This document shows positions 36,856-46,183 of a stretch of DNA of 62,675 nucleotides, one piece after another. This DNA comes from Ruminococcus sp. (GTDB lineage Bacteria > Bacillota > Clostridia > Oscillospirales > Acutalibacteraceae): NCBI GenBank assembly GCA_022510955.1, contig JAFLSM010000005.1, positions 1-62,675 on the forward strand, read 5' to 3'. Under the pieces are notes generated by a model that ran no database searches, was not told the DNA's origin, and saw nothing but the letters and a program-made list of their open reading frames with translations. The translations under genes were made by a program, and so were the position numbers. Positions within the stretch are counted from its first letter, which is position 1, and each line of letters starts with the position of its first letter.

Positions 36856-37326
36856 TTATTCCTTTCCATAAAAAACAAGTGTAAGCTTATCGTTGATGAC
36901 TTGCATTTTGCCTGTGCGTTTGTAACCCATTTTTTCATAAAGATAACAGTTGCCCGGTTCCTGTAATATTGTTTCCAGTTGCCAACACGATTTCCCGTGA
37001 ATACGCTCAGCTTCGAGAATTGCCTGTTGAGCGTATTTCCTCCCCCTATATTTAGTCGTGATAAGGATAGGGGAAATACGTTTTTTACGTTTACTATCCT
37101 TAAAATCCACAATGCGGATAACCCCAACGTCTGTTTCGTCTGTCTCAATAAAATAGTATGTTGTTTCAGGTTGATTGAACCTAAAAAGAATATCATCATA
37201 GCTTTCATTTGCAGGGTTTGTATCGTAATCCTGATACTTTTTTAGTAATTCATTGAAAGCTTCCTTTTGCATTTGCAGTATTTTCTCAATGTCCTCTAAT
37301 TTTGCAGGACGTAGTTTTATACTCAT
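36856..37326 (-). CDS. GNAT family N-acetyltransferase
   Basis: A 156-aa single-domain acetyltransferase. The CoA-binding motif is ISPILITTKYRGRKYAQQAI, a somewhat diverged R/QxxGxG/A signature, and the C-terminal GNCYLYEKMGYKRTGKM is the typical beta-bulge end. It lies between the ABC-2 exporter genes and the epimerase gene with short gaps, so it is likely in that operon. The acceptor is unknown. Confidence 0.85.
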   Translation of the reverse strand: MSIKLRPAKLEDIEKILQMQKEAFNELLKKYQDYDTNPANESYDDILFRFNQPETTYYFIETDETDVGVIRIVDFKDSKRKKRISPILITTKYRGRKYAQQAILEAERIHGKSCWQLETILQEPGNCYLYEKMGYKRTGKMQVINDKLTLVFYGKE

Positions 37327-37344
37327 AATTAATCTCCGTTTATA

Positions 37345-38151
37345 TCAGTTACCCGTACTTTTATAATATCTCAGGCTGAATTTCCAAAATGTGTATGCAA
37401 TTATATACAGTCCGATTCCGACAATAGGCGAGAGGTACATAAACCACTGCGGATATGCCGCCAAATCAGCTTTGCGCAGGAAGAACTGCGCTGGGAAGTA
37501 ATTTACAAACGCAAACGGAACTACAAAAATCAGGATTGACTGTATGAATTTATTATAAATGCTCAGCGGATAAATTGCAAACTTACGCATATTCCAATAA
37601 AAAATTTCCTTAAGGCTGTTTGTTTCAACAACATAAATGCTGATTGCAGAAAAGATAAGGAAAATTGCTCCCTGAATAAGAACTCCGCTAATAACAATTA
37701 CAATGTAATAAATAGCCATTCCTAAATTCCATTGAATGCCTACCTTGTTTGCTGAAAATATAAACAGCAGTATTCCGAGGGTTCCGTGTCCTAATGCAGC
37801 AATCCAATCTGCTCCGCATAGTACAAGTTGAGTGAGCAGACCTCTCGGGCGGAGCATTACTCGGTCAAAATCTCCGTGTTTTATCCAATCTGAGAAATCA
37901 CGCAGAGCCATAAAGAACACAATAAAAATTCCGTAGGTTATGAAAATCAGACTGAAAAGGAAAATTAATTCATCTATGTTCCAATTATTTATAGTATCGA
38001 ATTTAAGCAACGCAAGATACATCGCAATGATTCCTGCAGCCTCCCTAAAGAATACTGCAAATGTGGAAACAACTGAATCAAACTTATATTGAAAGCGAAT
38101 CTTTAATCCTGTTCTTGCGTATGCAAAGAAAAGTAAAATTATGTCTTTCAT
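37345..38151 (-). CDS. ABC-2 type exporter permease (COG3694-like)
   Basis: A 268-aa membrane protein with about six helices. The sequence around WIKHGDFDRVMLRPRG is characteristic of this exporter permease family. Its start follows GGGAGGT, two bases after the other permease gene. Together with the second permease and two ATPases it forms one exporter. The cargo is unknown. Confidence 0.85.
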   Translation of the reverse strand: MKDIILLFFAYARTGLKIRFQYKFDSVVSTFAVFFREAAGIIAMYLALLKFDTINNWNIDELIFLFSLIFITYGIFIVFFMALRDFSDWIKHGDFDRVMLRPRGLLTQLVLCGADWIAALGHGTLGILLFIFSANKVGIQWNLGMAIYYIVIVISGVLIQGAIFLIFSAISIYVVETNSLKEIFYWNMRKFAIYPLSIYNKFIQSILIFVVPFAFVNYFPAQFFLRKADLAAYPQWFMYLSPIVGIGLYIIAYTFWKFSLRYYKSTGN

Positions 38152-38153
38152 AG

Positions 38154-38942
38154 TTAACCTCCCTGTACTACAAGCTTTTTAATGCCCTTGCGCCAGCAAA
38201 ATTCACCAATTGCGTATAAAATTACAATCCATAAAATCTGCCTTGCAAAGTTTATTAAGATTTCATAACCTTGCAGTTCGCCTAAATACAGCTGAACAGG
38301 AGTAAAGTAAATTGAGTCAAACGGCGTGAGATTTATAAAACTTCTCAGCCAGTCAGGCATAAACCACATTGGGATAAATGCCCCTGCGAGTATGTTTACA
38401 AATACATTTTTTATTGTTATCAATCCCCACACATTGAAAAGCCAGAACGACCAACTCTGCACAATAAAACTGATGAGCCAAAGTACAATGTAACCGAGCA
38501 GTGTGCTTACCAAGCAAAGAATGAAATTCAATAAGCTTGAAGGGGCTTGAAGCTGGGCAAAGAAAGCGGCAATTATCACGGTTGGCAGGAAGTTAAAAAT
38601 CACTCTGAAAAAACCTTCTCCCAAATCCTCAAATAACATTCTCAGTTTAAAATTTACGGGCTTTAAAAGCTCGTTTGCTATTGTTCCCTGCTTGATTTTG
38701 TCTTGCAAGAACATTTCGTTTTTAGTAAATGCACTGCTTAATCCCAAGGCAATGATAAAGTTAGTTGTTACCATTGAAAAGGTTACTCCGTCCACGGTGT
38801 CTGCACCGCCGTAAAGAGCCTTGTATATACTCCAATACACTACAAAGGAAAGAAGTGTGTTGAGTATGCCGAGCAAATACTCAAAGCGGTATGCCATATT
38901 ATTGCGGAATTTTATAATTGCAAATTGTAAATATGTATTCAT
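38154..38942 (-). CDS. ABC-2 type exporter permease (COG4587-like)
   Basis: A 262-aa permease with about six helices. The motif FLQDKIKQGTIANELLKPVN is typical of this family. It is the heteromeric partner of the permease encoded next. GAGGTAAG precedes the ATG. The proteins encoded by 37345-38942 probably form the membrane channel of a multi-gene exporter. Confidence 0.85.
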   Translation of the reverse strand: MNTYLQFAIIKFRNNMAYRFEYLLGILNTLLSFVVYWSIYKALYGGADTVDGVTFSMVTTNFIIALGLSSAFTKNEMFLQDKIKQGTIANELLKPVNFKLRMLFEDLGEGFFRVIFNFLPTVIIAAFFAQLQAPSSLLNFILCLVSTLLGYIVLWLISFIVQSWSFWLFNVWGLITIKNVFVNILAGAFIPMWFMPDWLRSFINLTPFDSIYFTPVQLYLGELQGYEILINFARQILWIVILYAIGEFCWRKGIKKLVVQGG

Positions 38943-38947
38943 TGTTC

Positions 38948-39949
38948 TTACCTCATCACAATTTTGCCTTCGTAAATATCACGTATAATAGCGTCAATTT
39001 CAGGTTCCCTGATTGAAACATCCTTAATATTATGAGTGTTCATCAGCTCGGACATCAGTGAATTTACACTGACCTCACTCATGTCAAAAGAGATTATTTT
39101 CTTCATGGCATTGTTCTCAACATCTGAAATATTTACATTTTTCAGGTTTAATTCAATAGGCAGGCTTTCAAATTCTGCCTCAATTATTCTTGAAGAAACA
39201 TAGCTTTTCTTAACATTTTCAAGACTGCCGTCATACAGCTTTTTGCCGTCGTCAATAATAATCAGTCGTTCGCAGGTCTTTTCTATGTCCTGCATATCGT
39301 GAGTTGTAAAAATCATTGTAATGTTGTCTGTTTGATTGAGCGTCTTAATAAATTTACGAATTTTATCCTTGCCAACCACATCAATTCCGATTGTCGGTTC
39401 GTCAAAGAAAACTATCTTCGGCGAGTGAAGCAGAGCCGCGGCAATATCCGCCCTCATGCGTTGACCGAGTGAAAGCTGACGGACAGGCTGATTGATAAAT
39501 TTGCCCATATCAAGCAGTTCGGTAAATCGTTCAAGATTTTCTTTGTATTTCTTTTCGGGAATTTTATAGATGTGTTTGATAACCTCGTAGCTGTCGAGAG
39601 GCGACAAGTCCCACGAAATTTGAGACTTCTGACCGAACACAACGCCGATATTCGCAACATATTCCTTGCGCTGTTTGTGCGGAATGTAGTCTGCCACATT
39701 AATATTACCGCTGTCAGGATATAGTATTCCTGACAGCATTTTTACTGTTGTGGATTTTCCTGCGCCGTTCGGTCCGATAAAGCCGACCATTTCACCTTCT
39801 TTAATGTTAAAGCTGATGTTATCCACCGCTTTTTTGCGCTCGTATGTCGGATGAAAAATATTCTTCACCGCGCCCACAAAGCCCGTACTGCGCTTATGAA
39901 TTTTAAAAGTCTTGCATAAATTCTGAACATCAATTATTGTCTGTGCCAT
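38948..39949 (-). CDS. ABC exporter ATPase (COG4586-like)
   Basis: A 333-aa ATPase with Walker A GPNGAGKSTTVKML, signature LSLGQRMRADIAAAL and Walker B IVFFDEPTIGIDVV. The Q-loop region contains VVFGQKSQISWDL. A C-terminal extension of about 80 residues may contact the permeases. The signature has L-S-L-G-Q in place of LSGGQ, which is usual for this family. Its start overlaps the upstream ATPase gene by 20 bases. Confidence 0.9.
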   Translation of the reverse strand: MAQTIIDVQNLCKTFKIHKRSTGFVGAVKNIFHPTYERKKAVDNISFNIKEGEMVGFIGPNGAGKSTTVKMLSGILYPDSGNINVADYIPHKQRKEYVANIGVVFGQKSQISWDLSPLDSYEVIKHIYKIPEKKYKENLERFTELLDMGKFINQPVRQLSLGQRMRADIAAALLHSPKIVFFDEPTIGIDVVGKDKIRKFIKTLNQTDNITMIFTTHDMQDIEKTCERLIIIDDGKKLYDGSLENVKKSYVSSRIIEAEFESLPIELNLKNVNISDVENNAMKKIISFDMSEVSVNSLMSELMNTHNIKDVSIREPEIDAIIRDIYEGKIVMR

Positions 39950-40898
39950 TGTTGTCCTCCTTGTATAGCTCTTTTATTATTTCTTCAACTGACGGCTTGA
40001 CAATCAGAATATCCTGAACATTGCCGTGTGAGAGAAGATAATTTGAAATGTCCTTTGAACTCAAAATACTGCTGTCGTAATAGAGAGTAAGAGTGCTGTT
40101 GTTAATTGTGTACCTATCGATTGGAAAGTCCTGCAAATCAGGCGGTGTGCTGTCAAAAACAACTTTCATAGAATTTAATCCGATATGCGATTTTTTCAGC
40201 CTGTCAAAGCTTCCGTTATACACAAGCCGTCCGTTGTCTATGAAAATAACACGATCACATATTTTTTCAATTTCCTCAACATTGTGAGTAGTGAGGATTA
40301 CGGTAATGTTTTTACTTTTTGCAATATCCTGCAATATTTTTCTTATGTTTTCTTTTGCGACAACATCAATACCGATAAACGGCTCGTCGAGGATAAGCAG
40401 ATCAGGCTGAAAAAGCAGAACAGCGGCGATTTCCGCTTTCATTCGCTGACCGAGTGAGAGTTGATTTACTCTGTAGTGCAAAAGACTTTTAAGTTCAAAT
40501 TTAAGCAGGATTTCAGACAATCTTTTCTTGAAAATATCATTCGGAATTTTGTAGATGTTTTTGATTAACTCCATATTAAGTTCAAGGCTTAATTCGTCCT
40601 GCAAAAGAGAACTCCCGTGACCGATATTTCTGTTAAAACCATCTGTGACTATCTGTCCCGTAACCATACCAATATGCGGACTCTTCGCTTTTCTTCCAAA
40701 AGGATTGTCACCGAAAACACGGATATATCCGCTTGTCGGCAGATAAAGACCGCAAATCATTTTGATAAGCGTGGTTTTACCTGCGCCGTTTGCGCCGATC
40801 AATCCGACTGTTTCACCTTTTGAAATATGCAGTGAAATTTCATTAACGGCGGTGATTCCGTTTGGAAAGATTTTTGTAAGATTTTTAATTACGATCAT
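39930..40898 (-). CDS. ABC exporter ATPase (second, COG4586-like)
   Basis: A 322-aa ATPase with Walker A GANGAGKTTLIKMI, signature LSLGQRMKAEIAAVL and Walker B LLILDEPFIGIDVV. It is related to the downstream ATPase but clearly diverged from it, so the pair probably forms a heterodimer with two permeases. It is the first gene of the minus-strand run 40898-35948. AGGTGAAC precedes the ATG. Confidence 0.9.
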   Translation of the reverse strand: MIVIKNLTKIFPNGITAVNEISLHISKGETVGLIGANGAGKTTLIKMICGLYLPTSGYIRVFGDNPFGRKAKSPHIGMVTGQIVTDGFNRNIGHGSSLLQDELSLELNMELIKNIYKIPNDIFKKRLSEILLKFELKSLLHYRVNQLSLGQRMKAEIAAVLLFQPDLLILDEPFIGIDVVAKENIRKILQDIAKSKNITVILTTHNVEEIEKICDRVIFIDNGRLVYNGSFDRLKKSHIGLNSMKVVFDSTPPDLQDFPIDRYTINNSTLTLYYDSSILSSKDISNYLLSHGNVQDILIVKPSVEEIIKELYKEDNNGTDNN

Positions 40899-41080
40899 AA
40901 TTGTTCACCTGTTTTATTTTATCAAAGCCTTGTAATTTTTCAATATGGATGGGATAAACTGCCAAATATCTGTGACAAAAAGCGGCAGCGTGTCGCTGCA
41001 CCCATGTCGCCTTTTTAAAAGTTTCAGTTTGTTGGATAATATCATCAACGGCGGGTATATAAATTCTCTATAAGATGACA
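40899..41080. other. Intergenic gap before the exporter operon
   Basis: No reading frame or RNA gene is evident. There is a small palindrome (ggcagcg/cgctgc) near 40983. The exporter promoter should lie here, but I see no near-consensus boxes on the minus strand. Confidence 0.3.
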
Positions 41081-41116
41081 AAAGCGCAGTAACGATACTA
41101 TTCGCTACAGCGCTTT
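41081..41116 (-). terminator. Hairpin after the GyrI-like gene
   Basis: The 14-base arms aaagcgcagtaacg and cgctacagcgcttt pair with two mismatches, directly after the stop codon of the gene at 41120. The following T-tract is short (TTTTG). Confidence 0.6.
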
Positions 41117-41119
41117 GTT

Positions 41120-41752
41120 TTATGCTTTTTTAATTGGTAATCTTAAAACCGTTTTCAGCTTTTCGGGGGAAACGCGTCTTGCGTCACTCAGGTAAATCTC
41201 GTGATGAAAACGCTTGTCTGTTATGTCAATTTGATAACCGTTGCTGTTAGCAAATTCATGCATTAACTCTATGGTGGCAGGTTCGTCATCGTAAGGACCG
41301 ATATGCATACACTGAACGCACAAACCTTCAGTATAAGTGAAAAATTCAACTTTTGAAAAGTCAGTTTTCTTCTTCGCTGTTGCTTCTGCAACTGCCCAGT
41401 CAAAATCCGACTTCGTCACAAAGTCAGGCAAACGAATCAAAGAAATCCAACGGAAATTTTCTTTGTGAGTATAGTCGATTTCATTTACTCCGTCCTGCCA
41501 CCAAAAGCCTTCAAGCGGAGGTACAACATAGTCAAAATATCCGTCTATCTTGTGATTTCCCAGTTTACTCATTTTAATTGTAAAAGCTATGCCGTAGAGT
41601 AGACCGATTGACTGCTTGTACTCACCGTCCTCGGTGTTGGGATTGCCCTTACCGCGTACTGTAATGAAGTTCATAGTCGGAACTTCTACAATGCTCGGCT
41701 TCTTCTTCGGCATATAGAATTCTTTGTATTCCTTTTTGTAATCAAATGACAT
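41120..41752 (-). CDS. GyrI-like small-molecule binding domain protein
   Basis: A 210-aa protein of the stand-alone GyrI-like/SHS2 type. The core includes MNFITVRGKGNPNTEDGEYK, GYFDYVVPPLEGFWW and CVQCMHIGPYDDEPATIELM. The HIGPYD motif is a strong mark of this family. It binds or breaks down hydrophobic compounds in studied relatives. The ATG at 41752 has GAGG eight bases upstream; the longer frame runs into the neighbour. It is the last gene of the minus-strand run that starts with a WYL regulator. Confidence 0.82.
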   Translation of the reverse strand: MSFDYKKEYKEFYMPKKKPSIVEVPTMNFITVRGKGNPNTEDGEYKQSIGLLYGIAFTIKMSKLGNHKIDGYFDYVVPPLEGFWWQDGVNEIDYTHKENFRWISLIRLPDFVTKSDFDWAVAEATAKKKTDFSKVEFFTYTEGLCVQCMHIGPYDDEPATIELMHEFANSNGYQIDITDKRFHHEIYLSDARRVSPEKLKTVLRLPIKKA

Positions 41753-41754
41753 AG

Positions 41755-42252
41755 TTATTTCCTCTTTGCGTAAACATTTGAGTTTATCCGCCAATCGCCG
41801 TTTTCCATAATGGTGATGTTTTGCCAATGAAAGGTATTTTCGGTTATCTCACTGAAAACCCAACGGGCATTTTCGTCATACTCGGGCTTGCCGACAAGCA
41901 TACCGTTTTCTTTTACAAAGGTTACCCTTGTCATAAATCCAAAGGTAGTATAAAACATATCGTAAACCTTTGTGTGCGGATTAAACATTCTGATAGCTGT
42001 TCCGTACTCGGCGTCAGGCTGTGGGTGGATTTTGCGTTCTGCTCTTGACGGACAGATAAACAAATCATTAATTCCTGCACCTTCAAGAATCCTTCTGAAT
42101 ATCCACTCACCTTTAACATGACGCGGCTCGTTCTTATCGTATTGATCATAATAATCAAAATCCCAATCACCTAACAACGGAGCAAACCAGTCATATTCTT
42201 CGGGGATTTTATCGGTAGTATCACTAATTAAAGCATTATAAAAATCGTCCAT
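41755..42252 (-). CDS. Conserved protein with lipocalin-like fold (DUF1579-like)
   Basis: A 165-aa protein without a signal peptide. The start FAPLLGDWDFDYYDQY is the typical GxW opening of lipocalin-like domains. It continues with beta-strand-rich sequence (VKGEWIFRRILEG, TVYDMFYTTFGFMTRV-like) and ends ENTFHWQNITIMENGDWRI. AAAGGAGAAG precedes the ATG. The gene is two bases upstream of the GyrI-like gene and was probably moved with it. The function is unknown. Confidence 0.6.
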   Translation of the reverse strand: MDDFYNALISDTTDKIPEEYDWFAPLLGDWDFDYYDQYDKNEPRHVKGEWIFRRILEGAGINDLFICPSRAERKIHPQPDAEYGTAIRMFNPHTKVYDMFYTTFGFMTRVTFVKENGMLVGKPEYDENARWVFSEITENTFHWQNITIMENGDWRINSNVYAKRK

Positions 42253-42319
42253 AACCTTCTCCTTTGCATAAGCTTCATGATCTATATGTTCCTATTTCCA
42301 CAAAATGTAATTTGTAGTA

Positions 42320-42976
42320 TTACTTATATACCTTGTTTTTTATACGCAAACTTGCTTCTATGTGCATAATCCAATGCCTTGAAAACGGCATTTGAATCAA
42401 TCCACGAATATCCTTTTTGCACCAATAATCAATCAGCCATATTGCGTTTTCATCGTTGCTTACAACATTTAATGATTTTAGATATTCTTTTCTTTCTTCC
42501 GATATTTTCTTTTTAAGCATATCATAGGACAGACCACTGATAATTCTTTCGGTGCTTTCCTTTACTTCTGATATATATGAATATAGTTCTTCTAAATTGA
42601 GTTGCTTTGAAAAATCAGATATCTGATTTTTTACAAGCTCATTACCTGTAGTGATTATGGGAGAATTGATACGCTGTTGATAGTTGCCTGAAAAGAACAC
42701 TTGCTCATCTTCGTTTATCAGCGTATGTGCAACTATATCCTCAATACGAAAAATATGCCATATTGAATAGCCTATAGTTTTACAATGATAACCATTAGCA
42801 TTTATAAAAGGAATTGCACTAAAATGCTCGGTTGCTAAATCCTCCTTGAACGACAATAATATTTGCATTAGCTGATTTCGTAATTTAAACAGCGTATTTA
42901 TACTCTCTTCATAGGTATCTTCATTTTTGTTTTGTAATTGCATTGTCTTATTAAGCTCAGACCATTCTTTGTTCAT
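42320..42976 (-). CDS. DinB-like four-helix protein
   Basis: A 218-aa helical protein with the spaced histidines of DinB/YfiT-type metal-binding proteins: SIWHIFRIEDIVAHTLI in the middle and RHWIMHIEASLRI at the end. Relatives act as thiol transferases or in stress responses. The ATG at 42976 follows AGGTG by six bases; a GTG three codons earlier is the alternative. It belongs to the minus-strand stress-type run. Confidence 0.68.
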   Translation of the reverse strand: MNKEWSELNKTMQLQNKNEDTYEESINTLFKLRNQLMQILLSFKEDLATEHFSAIPFINANGYHCKTIGYSIWHIFRIEDIVAHTLINEDEQVFFSGNYQQRINSPIITTGNELVKNQISDFSKQLNLEELYSYISEVKESTERIISGLSYDMLKKKISEERKEYLKSLNVVSNDENAIWLIDYWCKKDIRGLIQMPFSRHWIMHIEASLRIKNKVYK

Positions 42977-43007
42977 ATCGTTCACCTATAAATTCAAGTT
43001 TGTTTAA

Positions 43008-43445
43008 TTAATCCTCTTCATATCCGCCTGTTATCTCAATGGGATTTCCGTCGGGATCCATAAATGTAAAATACCAATAGGGAGAAAATACATTAAGATA
43101 ACGAATAGGTGTTAATTCGTTTGCAATTTCTAAGCGAACAATTCTGTCGTATTCCTCCTGCAAATCAGGTACTCCCAAATTGATAAATATCTTTCGATTA
43201 TTTTCGCTGTTTGCGATAGACACTGCATCATCATAGATTGGATACGCTTCGCCTTTGGTTTTCATTTGTTCGGGATGCACGGAATCGTAATATCCGTTAT
43301 ATATACAAAGATTCAAGCCGTCGTTATTAAAAATAGCGAAGCGTTCGCCGTTTCTTGCGCTGACCTTCATATCCAAAAGTTTTTCGTAAAAATCAAGACT
43401 CTTATTAAAATCCTTAACCACTAAATATATGGAGCCGTACCTCAT
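43008..43445 (-). CDS. VOC family (glyoxalase-like) protein
   Basis: A 145-aa vicinal-oxygen-chelate protein. YLVVKDFNKSLDFYEKLLDM opens it and FTFMDPDGNPIEI closes it, as in glyoxalase and resistance proteins of this fold. The start overlaps the stop of the GNAT gene by one base. Some VOC proteins give antibiotic resistance; nothing here shows the substrate. Confidence 0.85.
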   Translation of the reverse strand: MRYGSIYLVVKDFNKSLDFYEKLLDMKVSARNGERFAIFNNDGLNLCIYNGYYDSVHPEQMKTKGEAYPIYDDAVSIANSENNRKIFINLGVPDLQEEYDRIVRLEIANELTPIRYLNVFSPYWYFTFMDPDGNPIEITGGYEED

Positions 43446-44026
43446 TATTTATAATTCCTTTTATTCGTCCAATAATCTCTATAAGGGTAATTATCAAGAT
43501 GTCCGATTAAATATTCCTCAGATTTTTCAAAGCCGTATTGCTTTAGTGCTTCGATTCTCTCCATAGCATACACCGGAGCTTTTGTGATAATCGTATCGCA
43601 GTTGAAAAGCTCAAATGCAGGATTGACAATTATATTCAATATTTTAAAAATCACATCTCGATTTTCATATTGACTTCCCAAATCCAAACGCAGTACACCT
43701 ACACCGTCAAAGGCGTCATTTGCATTTCGGTGGAATAATTCAATCGTTCCGATAACCCTGTTTTCTGCTTTGTCAACCACGGAAAAACGCACAAAATCTT
43801 TAATTTTGTATGCTTCAATCCAAGCGTTTATGGCACCTTTTATATCGTCAATATTCCGACAATAAAAATTCGTTCCGTGACAGTTATCGCTGTTAAAAAA
43901 CGGCAGAGCCAATTTATCGCTATATACCGATAGCAAATCCTTTGCATCGTCAGGCTCAATAAGTCTAATAATATAATTTCCGTTTTCTAACACGGGACAA
44001 TTCTGATAAATATCTGTATGGTCCAA
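43445..44026 (-). CDS. GNAT family N-acetyltransferase (RimJ/RimL-like)
   Basis: A 193-aa acetyltransferase. IRLIEPDDAKDLLSVYSD is the typical start of the RimJ/RimL branch; NRVIGTIELFHRN and GVLRLDLGSQYENRDVI follow. The end has ALKQYGFEKSEEYLIG. The start is TTG, supported by AAGGAG eight bases upstream. It is coupled to the VOC gene by a one-base overlap. Confidence 0.82.
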   Translation of the reverse strand: MDHTDIYQNCPVLENGNYIIRLIEPDDAKDLLSVYSDKLALPFFNSDNCHGTNFYCRNIDDIKGAINAWIEAYKIKDFVRFSVVDKAENRVIGTIELFHRNANDAFDGVGVLRLDLGSQYENRDVIFKILNIIVNPAFELFNCDTIITKAPVYAMERIEALKQYGFEKSEEYLIGHLDNYPYRDYWTNKRNYK

Positions 44027-44071
44027 TTTAAATACTCCTTTATATTATAGTTTACGATTGATATTACCGAC

Positions 44072-44530
44072 TCAGCGAATACCGATATAAATATGAATTT
44101 CGGCATTTTCAAAATCTGCGTTTTGATACTCCTCAAAATCGCAAATAAATGTGCGGTCCAAATCCATTTTCCATAGCTCCTGCCAAAAATCCGAAACAGC
44201 GGTAACCGTATTTCCTTTGACAACAAACTTGGCGTATTTGCCTGATGGTATTTTATAAACTGTCATATCTTTCGGAGCATTTTGAGAATCAGAAACTTCA
44301 AACGCGGCAATTACCGTATAGTCTCCCTTTTCATTTGCGGCATAGTCTGTATATACGCCGACAGCTTTGTCGTTTGTTCTGTCGGTGATTACCGCAAGGT
44401 TGCTTTCTAAATATAGTTTTTGCCATAATCCGCCGATAATAGAACTCATTTCCGGTGAGCTGTTGTTGGTTCGAGCCGAAAAACCGACGATTGTTTTTTC
44501 ATCAAGTGTTACAATTTCATAGTTCATCAT
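44072..44530 (-). CDS. AraC-type effector-binding (GyrI-like) protein
   Basis: A 152-aa stand-alone effector-binding domain: IVTLDEKTIVGFSARTNN, IGGLWQKLY, AVGVYTDYAANEKGDYTVIA, and TVYKIPSGKYAKFVVKG are typical. There is no DNA-binding part. It is the first of two GyrI-like proteins in this run and lies directly downstream of the WYL regulator. Confidence 0.82.
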   Translation of the reverse strand: MMNYEIVTLDEKTIVGFSARTNNSSPEMSSIIGGLWQKLYLESNLAVITDRTNDKAVGVYTDYAANEKGDYTVIAAFEVSDSQNAPKDMTVYKIPSGKYAKFVVKGNTVTAVSDFWQELWKMDLDRTFICDFEEYQNADFENAEIHIYIGIR

Positions 44531-44589
44531 ATTTACCTCATTTCTAAATAATGGATTGAGGATAACATATCAAAAGTGACAGCTGTATG

Positions 44590-45498
44590 TCAGGTTTGGT
44601 AACACTCTTGGATATTTTTAAGAATTTTTGCAAATTCTTTTCGATAATCGGCAGGCTCGATAATCTCCGCTTTATCGCCAAATGAAAGGATAAATTGAAA
44701 GAACGCAGGCAAGTCTGACCAAGTAAAGGTGATAACAATATTTCCGTCGTCGTCATATTTCAGAAAGTCAACACCCCATTCGTCAATTAATCGCCACTTT
44801 ACATGCTTATCAAAACGCACTGTTGCCTTGATTTGATTGTCCATATTCCAAAGATTTTGCTGATTATATTCGGGGATTTCTCTGTTTTCAATCTGGGTAT
44901 CGGTTAATTGCAAGTCGGCAATTCTGCCCAGCTTAAACATTCTGTAATCTTCACGCTTCATACAATAACCCCACACATACCAATTCGACCACTGAAAAAT
45001 GATGTGGTACGGCTCTATCACACGCTCACTCTCGTCGCTTGGGGAAAAGTATCGAAAGGCAATTCTAAGCTTTTTCTCAATAGCGGTATTAATCAGCTCA
45101 ATTTTATCCGCATAAGCGTTTTTATTCCAGCCGGAAAGGTTAATGATAAATCGGTTGTCTGTTGTGGAAACTGTGGAATTATCTGCGTTTAACTTGTGCA
45201 TAAGCTGTTTGTATTGATTGGTACCGCTTACACTATCAAGTCCTTTCAGTCCTGCGATAATCGAATGTAAATCATTTGAGGACAACAGCGTTTTATCGAG
45301 CTTGTAGTTCTCCATAATCGACACACCGCCGCCGTTGCCCTGCGAGGTAACAATAGGAATGCCTGCTTTGTTAAGGCTTTCAATATCACGGAGAATAGTA
45401 CGCTTAGAAACCTCGAATTTCTCGGCAAGATATGTAGTTGTGACTTTTTCTTTCTGCAACAGTACAGAGAGAATTGAAACTAATCTATCAATTTTCAT
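44590..45498 (-). CDS. HTH/WYL-domain transcriptional regulator (YafY family)
   Basis: A 302-aa regulator with a DeoR-like helix-turn-helix (KVTTTYLAEKFEVSKRTILR) and a WYL domain with WSNWYVWGYCMKREDYRMFK. A C-terminal WCX-type domain follows. WYL domains sense ligands, often nucleic-acid or small-molecule signals. It heads the minus-strand run of small enzymes, which it probably controls; this is an inference from position. No clear ribosome site is seen before the ATG. Confidence 0.88.
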   Translation of the reverse strand: MKIDRLVSILSVLLQKEKVTTTYLAEKFEVSKRTILRDIESLNKAGIPIVTSQGNGGGVSIMENYKLDKTLLSSNDLHSIIAGLKGLDSVSGTNQYKQLMHKLNADNSTVSTTDNRFIINLSGWNKNAYADKIELINTAIEKKLRIAFRYFSPSDESERVIEPYHIIFQWSNWYVWGYCMKREDYRMFKLGRIADLQLTDTQIENREIPEYNQQNLWNMDNQIKATVRFDKHVKWRLIDEWGVDFLKYDDDGNIVITFTWSDLPAFFQFILSFGDKAEIIEPADYRKEFAKILKNIQECYQT

Positions 45499-45508
45499 AA
45501 TGCTACTA

Positions 45509-46183
45509 TTAATAAAATATAAACATAAGTAAATCCCAATACATATGTAAAAAAATCGGAATCCATATATTTTTGCTTTTTATAAATGTCCAACTGAAAA
45601 TAATACTAAGAATGATAACACTCAGAAAACCAAAACTCTGAAAATTCTCAACAAAATGTCCTTCGTGAATCCAAATTGGAAAATGAATAAGAAGAAACAT
45701 TATTGAATTGATAATGATAGGGAACCACTTTTTCTTTTCACTAACAGTAGCATTGAGAAGCCAACCTCGGAACACCATTTCTTCTGTAATGCCTACGAAA
45801 ATCACTATAATCACGCTACTGAAGCTAAATGTTTCGCTGATTGATATTTTACCTTTTTGCAAAATTGCTCCAACAAGCAGGTATGCCGTAAAAATAAGAA
45901 ATATCGGTAAATATTTTAAGATACTCACCTTATTGGAAAACATCTCTTTCAATCCGATATAAACATCATTCTTAAAATAATTTATCAGTAAAACAGCAGG
46001 TAAAGTCCAGACTAAATTTTTGATCACGCCTGATTTTATAAATTGTGCAATATATTCATTTTCAATAGAATTGCTGATACAAGCTTTCCCAAAAAATTCC
46101 CATAAAGTCCATAGACCATAAAAAATAATCGCATATATAATTAATACAGGCAATTTTGGTACTTTATTATCCATTCTTTTCAT
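45509..46183 (-). CDS. CPBP family intramembrane metalloprotease
   Basis: A 224-aa membrane protein with about six helices. The active-site motif is GITEEMVFRGWLL, the EEXXXR element of CAAX-protease/bacteriocin-processing (Abi) proteins, followed by an F-H-type motif (LLIHFPIWIHEGHF) and a late FLHMYWD. AGGTGAC precedes the ATG. Some relatives protect against peptides or process them. No bacteriocin gene is visible nearby. Confidence 0.85.
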   Translation of the reverse strand: MKRMDNKVPKLPVLIIYAIIFYGLWTLWEFFGKACISNSIENEYIAQFIKSGVIKNLVWTLPAVLLINYFKNDVYIGLKEMFSNKVSILKYLPIFLIFTAYLLVGAILQKGKISISETFSFSSVIIVIFVGITEEMVFRGWLLNATVSEKKKWFPIIINSIMFLLIHFPIWIHEGHFVENFQSFGFLSVIILSIIFSWTFIKSKNIWIPIFLHMYWDLLMFIFY

